From: JACVRN01 sp036403815
GTDB taxonomy: Bacteria > Acidobacteriota > Blastocatellia > Pyrinomonadales > Pyrinomonadaceae
Reading direction: 5' to 3'
NCBI GenBank assembly: GCA_036403815.1
Contig: DASWQH010000036.1
Location: 310,001 to 374,000, forward strand
Length of the DNA: 64,000 nucleotides
Part shown: positions 60,566 through 64,000 of the stretch, one piece after another
Position numbering within the stretch: the stretch's first letter is position 1
How the letters are laid out: each line of letters starts with the position of its first letter
The notes under the pieces: model-generated
Told to the model about the DNA's origin: nothing
The model's input: the letters and a program-made list of their open reading frames with translations, nothing else
The model's database searches: none
Made by a program: the position numbers and the translations under genes

Positions 60566-61488
60566 TGCGAGAGTTTTGTCTGACAGAAGAAGTCATACAG
60601 CAGTTCGTTGACGGCGAACTCTCCAAGGAACAGTCGGAAGCTGCGGCAGCGCATCTGGCAGGGTGCGACGAGTGTGCAAGCCTGCTGGACGAGGTCGAGC
60701 AGGGTAACGCGCTCATGATGGAAGCGTTCGCGCCGGAGATGAGCCTTTCCGTCCCGACCGTTCGCCTGCGCGAGCGACTCGACGCGGCGATTGCCGAACT
60801 GGAGCCGCGCCGTAATGCTTCGAGTGAAACCACAGGCTCACGCGCACGCAACTGGTTTGGCTCTCTCTTCGGTTCATTCTCTTTCACGCCGCAGCAGGCT
60901 TTCGGCTTTGCGAGCCTTGCCGTCATCGTGGCCTTCGCCGCAATCTTCGCCGTCATACAGTTGCGTTCCAATAAGGACACGCAGACGACGGTTGCCGATA
61001 AGAAAGTCGTGCAGCCAAAAGCCGAGCAGTCACCAGCGCCGGTAGTGAAGGGCGGAGATGAGAATCCTGTAGCGCCGACACCGGCTCCAACTATTGAGCA
61101 AGCTAACGCGGGGTACAATCCAAATCAGCGCAGGGTCAATAGAAAGCGGTCTGGCAACATGGTTGATACTGTTCAGCCTCCTGACAGAACGCCGCCTGAG
61201 ACTAGAGTGCCGACTAAGCTTTTGCCGGGCGAGCAGGGCTATCTTGAAGCGATTGCTTCTTTGACGACTGCTATCGAAGTTAATAAGGACGATGTGTTGA
61301 AGCCTACGGTGCGCGCAGACTATGAGCGCAATCTGGCGCTCGTTGACCAGGCCATTGCCAGCACGCGCCAGCAGGCGAAACGCAATCCCAATGACCGTAA
61401 CGCGGCGGAATTTATGTACACGGCTTACCAGAACAAGATAGAGCTTTTGAGCGTCGTGGCGGATCAAACGCGCATGGCGTCACGCTAG
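60565..61488 (+). CDS. Anti-sigma factor with zinc-finger (zf-HC2) domain
   Basis: Protein of 307 residues. The N terminus has the HxxxCxxC zinc-binding anti-sigma motif (AAHLAGCDECASLLDEV). A single membrane helix (about 110-132, FGFASLAVIVAFAAIFAVI) follows, and the periplasmic part is a proline-rich linker plus a helical C-terminal domain. It holds the ECF sigma factor inactive until a periplasmic signal arrives. It is translationally coupled to the sigma gene. Confidence 0.9.
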   Translation: MREFCLTEEVIQQFVDGELSKEQSEAAAAHLAGCDECASLLDEVEQGNALMMEAFAPEMSLSVPTVRLRERLDAAIAELEPRRNASSETTGSRARNWFGSLFGSFSFTPQQAFGFASLAVIVAFAAIFAVIQLRSNKDTQTTVADKKVVQPKAEQSPAPVVKGGDENPVAPTPAPTIEQANAGYNPNQRRVNRKRSGNMVDTVQPPDRTPPETRVPTKLLPGEQGYLEAIASLTTAIEVNKDDVLKPTVRADYERNLALVDQAIASTRQQAKRNPNDRNAAEFMYTAYQNKIELLSVVADQTRMASR

Positions 61489-61515
61489 ATGAGTCGGAAC
61501 TGGAAGTAACTAGAG

Positions 61516-62502
61516 ATGAAACGAAACGCCTTATTATTAATCATCGCAGTGGTCGTGCTTATCTGTTCGGCGACTGCATCGAGCGCCCAGAAGAAGGATA
61601 AGGACAAGCTCAAGGACAGGGACTTTGAGCAGGGCGAGCAGATGGAGCGAACCATTCCCGCGAGCCAGAACGTTGTCCTCTCCGTCTGCATGGCATCGGG
61701 CGAGATACAGGTTCACGGCTGGGACAGACCAGAGGTGAAGGTCACTGCCACGAACGTCCGCCAGCTTGAGCTACAGGGCGGCGGGCTTAATCCTTCGCAG
61801 CGCGTGGAAGTGCTCGCCTCCAACCGCTCACGCACAGCGATTGAAGAGCCTCTGGCCGCAGATTGCCATGCGAGTAGCGATCTGGAAATTAATGTGCCGC
61901 GCGGCGCAACCGTTGTCGTCAAGCTTCGCAACGGCAACATAGAAGTCTCTCAAGTGGCCGTCGCGCGCATTGAAAACACCAGCGGCGACATTTCTATCAG
62001 CAAGGTGACGAACGGCGTCGAAGCCGTCACCATCAGCGGCGATCTTGATTTGACGGATTCCGGCGGGCGCGTGCGCCTGCGCACCGTCGGCGGTGATATT
62101 GATGCCACCAATATTAAAAGCGTAGAACCGGGCGACGACTTCAATGCCAGCTCGACGGGCGGCGACATAGATATTGTAGCTGTGTCTCTGTCCAGCGTGA
62201 GCGCCAGTACGACGAGCGGTATGATTACCCTGACAGGACAGCTTGCTCGTCGCGGCAAATATGAATTGAATACTTTTTCCGGCGACATAGAATTGAATAT
62301 CTCGCAGGACTCGGCTTTTCGTATCAACGCCAGAGCGCCGCAGGGCAGTATCACTACGGATTTCGCCATCAAGTCCGCGAACGACACCGATTCACAGAAC
62401 CTGCTCGAAAGCGGCATCCTGACGGGCACGTACGGCTCTGGCGACTGGGCAAGCCTCACTGTACACAGCTTCTCTGGAGGGGTGCGCCTGCAAAAGCGTT
62501 AA
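61516..62502 (+). CDS. Exported DUF4097 beta-helix protein, first of three
   Basis: Protein of 328 residues. A signal peptide (LLLIIAVVVLICSATASS) precedes a chain of short strands forming a right-handed beta-helix. Each turn has the G-D/N-I pattern (NGNIEVSQVAVARIENTSGD, DLDLTDSGGRVRLR). Members of this adhesin-like family are found after ECF/anti-sigma genes and are thought to sense or shape the envelope. It follows the anti-sigma gene by 27 bp and is probably in the same operon. Confidence 0.87.
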   Translation: MKRNALLLIIAVVVLICSATASSAQKKDKDKLKDRDFEQGEQMERTIPASQNVVLSVCMASGEIQVHGWDRPEVKVTATNVRQLELQGGGLNPSQRVEVLASNRSRTAIEEPLAADCHASSDLEINVPRGATVVVKLRNGNIEVSQVAVARIENTSGDISISKVTNGVEAVTISGDLDLTDSGGRVRLRTVGGDIDATNIKSVEPGDDFNASSTGGDIDIVAVSLSSVSASTTSGMITLTGQLARRGKYELNTFSGDIELNISQDSAFRINARAPQGSITTDFAIKSANDTDSQNLLESGILTGTYGSGDWASLTVHSFSGGVRLQKR

Positions 62503-62586
62503 GCGGCGCACCGCCTCTCCTTCTCTCTTTGCTTTCCTCGCAAGAATTTCCCGAAGAAAACAGTACGAGCAAGCGGGAAAAAATTC

Positions 62587-62614
62587 TGTCACAAAACAGG
62601 AGCGGGCGGTGTTT
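62587..62614 (+). promoter_or_regulatory. Putative ECF sigma-dependent promoter upstream of the second DUF4097 gene
   Basis: tgtcacaaa, 11 bases, cggtgttt, identical in blocks and spacing to the motif at 59911-59938. A gggatgagg hairpin lies between it and the gene, so the leader RNA would carry that structure. Confidence 0.68.
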
Positions 62615-62640
62615 TCCCTTATAGAGCCACTTGAAAAGCA

Positions 62641-62759
62641 GGGATGAGGGCGGAGGGATGAGGGATGAAAGTTAGACAAAGCCTGACGGCTTTGATTCTA
62701 CTTTTTAATCACGCCGAATGCGTGTCCCAACTCATCCCTCATCCCTCCGCCCTCATCCC
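62641..62759. repeat. gggatgagg-word hairpin, full copy
   Basis: Left arm words gggatgagggcggagggatg, then agggatga; right arm ctcatccctcatccctccgc, then cctcatccc. The 60 nt loop includes cggctttgattct, shared with the half copy at 985-1056. It forms the leader of the following DUF4097 gene. Confidence 0.82.
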
Positions 62760-62780
62760 TTATAGAAAGGCAGTCCTGAG

Positions 62781-63755
62781 ATGAAATACAAATTACTACT
62801 CGTTTCGCTGCTCGTTGTAACCACATTCGCTACTGTGCCGACGCGAAGCTTCGAGCGTTTTTCCCGAACACTGACTTTAACAAATCACTGGGCGATGGCC
62901 GCTCTTTTCTGGAGCAATGTGCTTGACCTGCCCGCAACCGCCGACCAGAGTGCTGCTTCTCTTGCGCCGGAGGCGAGGACTGTTGGGAGCGCCGCGTCCA
63001 AAGGGGACACGCAGGAGGAGTTTCGCTGGCAGGGGCGAGTTCAGGCGGGACAGACCGTAGAGATTAAGGGCGTCAACGGCAGTGTGAGCGCGGAAGGCTA
63101 CGGCGGTAATCAGGTAGAGGTCGTCGCCAACAAGCGTGGACGCCGCAGCGATACTAAAGGGGTGGAGATACGCGTTGTGGAGCATGCCGGAGGCGTGACC
63201 ATCTGCGCCGTTTACCCTTCGGACGATGCCTCGCGCCCGAACGATTGCCAGCCGGGACGCGCCGGGCACATGAACGTGCGCGATAACGACGTGGAAGTAA
63301 ATTTCGTAGTTAAAGTCCCGACAGGCGTGGGCTTCTCTGGCCGCACGGTCAATGGCGGAGTCGAAGCGCAGGGAATCGGAGGCGATGTCGAAGCGACCAC
63401 GGTTAACGGCGACATCACCATAGATGCTTCCGGCATCGCGCGGGCGAAGACCGTCAACGGCTCAATCAAAGCCGCTATGGGAAGCGCAAGCTGGGCTAAC
63501 GAGTTGAGCTTCGGCACCGTCAACGGCAGCATCACGCTCGATTTTCCATCTGCCCTGAGCACCGATGTGCGTGCCGAGACCTTGAACGGCGATCTCTCGT
63601 TTGATTTCCCAATGATTACGCAAAGCGCGCAGGAGGGCGGGCGCGGGCGACCCAAGCGCGTCTCTGCCACCATCGGCAGCGGCGGGCGCAACCTTGTGCT
63701 CAAGACCATTAACGGCGACATACGCCTCAGACGCGGCTCAGACCGAGCGATGTAA
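62781..63755 (+). CDS. Exported DUF4097 beta-helix protein, second of three
   Basis: Protein of 324 residues, with a cleavable or anchoring N-terminal segment (KLLLVSLLVVTTFATV) and a Ser/Ala-rich spacer. The beta-helix repeats read GVEAQGIGGDVEATTVNGDI and GRTVNGGV, with the terminal turn KTINGDIRLRRGSD. The N-G-D/S-I rungs are regular and carry no catalytic residues. It starts its own unit behind the second promoter-like motif and is followed after 34 bp by the third member. Confidence 0.87.
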   Translation: MKYKLLLVSLLVVTTFATVPTRSFERFSRTLTLTNHWAMAALFWSNVLDLPATADQSAASLAPEARTVGSAASKGDTQEEFRWQGRVQAGQTVEIKGVNGSVSAEGYGGNQVEVVANKRGRRSDTKGVEIRVVEHAGGVTICAVYPSDDASRPNDCQPGRAGHMNVRDNDVEVNFVVKVPTGVGFSGRTVNGGVEAQGIGGDVEATTVNGDITIDASGIARAKTVNGSIKAAMGSASWANELSFGTVNGSITLDFPSALSTDVRAETLNGDLSFDFPMITQSAQEGGRGRPKRVSATIGSGGRNLVLKTINGDIRLRRGSDRAM

Positions 63756-63789
63756 TTGATCGAGTTACCTTGAAAGGAATAGAAGAGCG

Positions 63790-64000
63790 ATGAATAGACG
63801 AATTGTATGTATGTGGCTTGCGCTGGTCGCACTGGTTGCTGCCGGGAGCACGGTCGTGCTGGGGCAGGACAGGGTGCAGGAGGAGTTTCACCAGACTTAC
63901 CAGCTCGCGCCGCAGGGGCGCATACAGTTGGAGAACATCAACGGCAACGTACGCATCACGGGTTGGGATCGCAACGAGGTGAAGGTGGATGCCGTCAAGT
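63790..64000 (+). CDS. Exported DUF4097 beta-helix protein, third of three (cut by window end)
   Basis: ATG with AAAGGAATAG upstream. A signal peptide (MWLALVALVAAGSTVVLG) is followed by the family start EEFHQTYQLAPQGRIQLENI, then NGNVRITGWDRNEVKVDAVK. The match to the first two members is clear within 70 codons. The rest lies outside the window. Confidence 0.85.
   Translation, partial: MNRRIVCMWLALVALVAAGSTVVLGQDRVQEEFHQTYQLAPQGRIQLENINGNVRITGWDRNEVKVDAVK

Overview
This 64 kb stretch looks like chromosomal DNA of a diderm heterotroph of the phylum Acidobacteriota, most likely a Blastocatellia-type lineage. The basis is inference: moderately high GC, LPS genes (kdsD-like isomerase, lpxC), an ADOP-type duplicated permease (a family named after Acidobacteria), a DUF4097/ECF sigma cluster, and spacers packed with palindromic repeats. 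No rRNA, CRISPR array or phage module is visible. One tRNA (Val, anticodon CAC) is present.

Layout. 0-8.2 kb: sugar-phosphate isomerase, a LodA/LodB pair (quinone-cofactor amino acid oxidase plus its flavoprotein), an ADOP permease, then a decayed zone (about 4.4-5.0 and 7.5-8.7 kb) holding only beginnings or ends of genes. 8.9-13.2 kb: a frameshifted MerR/B12-type regulator, a phytoene-desaturase-like oxidoreductase and an MHS-type transporter. 13.4-24.1 kb: exported proteins, lpxC, polA, a sensor kinase and a histidine phosphatase. 24.4-36.9 kb: hemL, a LysM protein, an AttH/CrtC-like protein, an Rqc2/NFACT protein, an RDD protein, an NYN nuclease, rlmB and cysK. 37-42.8 kb: fused aroDE, a ThiF/MoeB E1-like enzyme and a large exported beta-propeller. 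42.9-45.7 kb: a small integrase element inserted in the 3' end of a gene. 45.8-54.4 kb: tRNA-Val, a caspase-fold (C25-like) peptidase, a pseudopilin, MoxR + DUF58 and a fused MFS/spermidine-synthase protein. 54.6-59.7 kb: heme genes hemY, hemH and hemE with an embedded epimerase. 60-64 kb: ECF sigma, anti-sigma and three DUF4097 proteins, two of the transcription units sharing an identical-spacing promoter-like motif.

The most unusual features are (1) the integrative element whose two ends carry the same nine-codon 3' gene end with only third-position (plus stop-codon) changes, and (2) at least ten families of intercistronic hairpins with different wording, built from tandem 6-10 nt words followed by their reverse complement. 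These often supply the stop or start codons of the flanking genes; the hemE-hemH spacer is the clearest case. Several MITE-like palindromes (three copies of a 134-136 bp cloverleaf-like element, nested REP elements, and a 271 bp element with perfect 19 bp terminal inverted repeats) accompany them. All functional calls come from reading the translated sequence; no database search was run.
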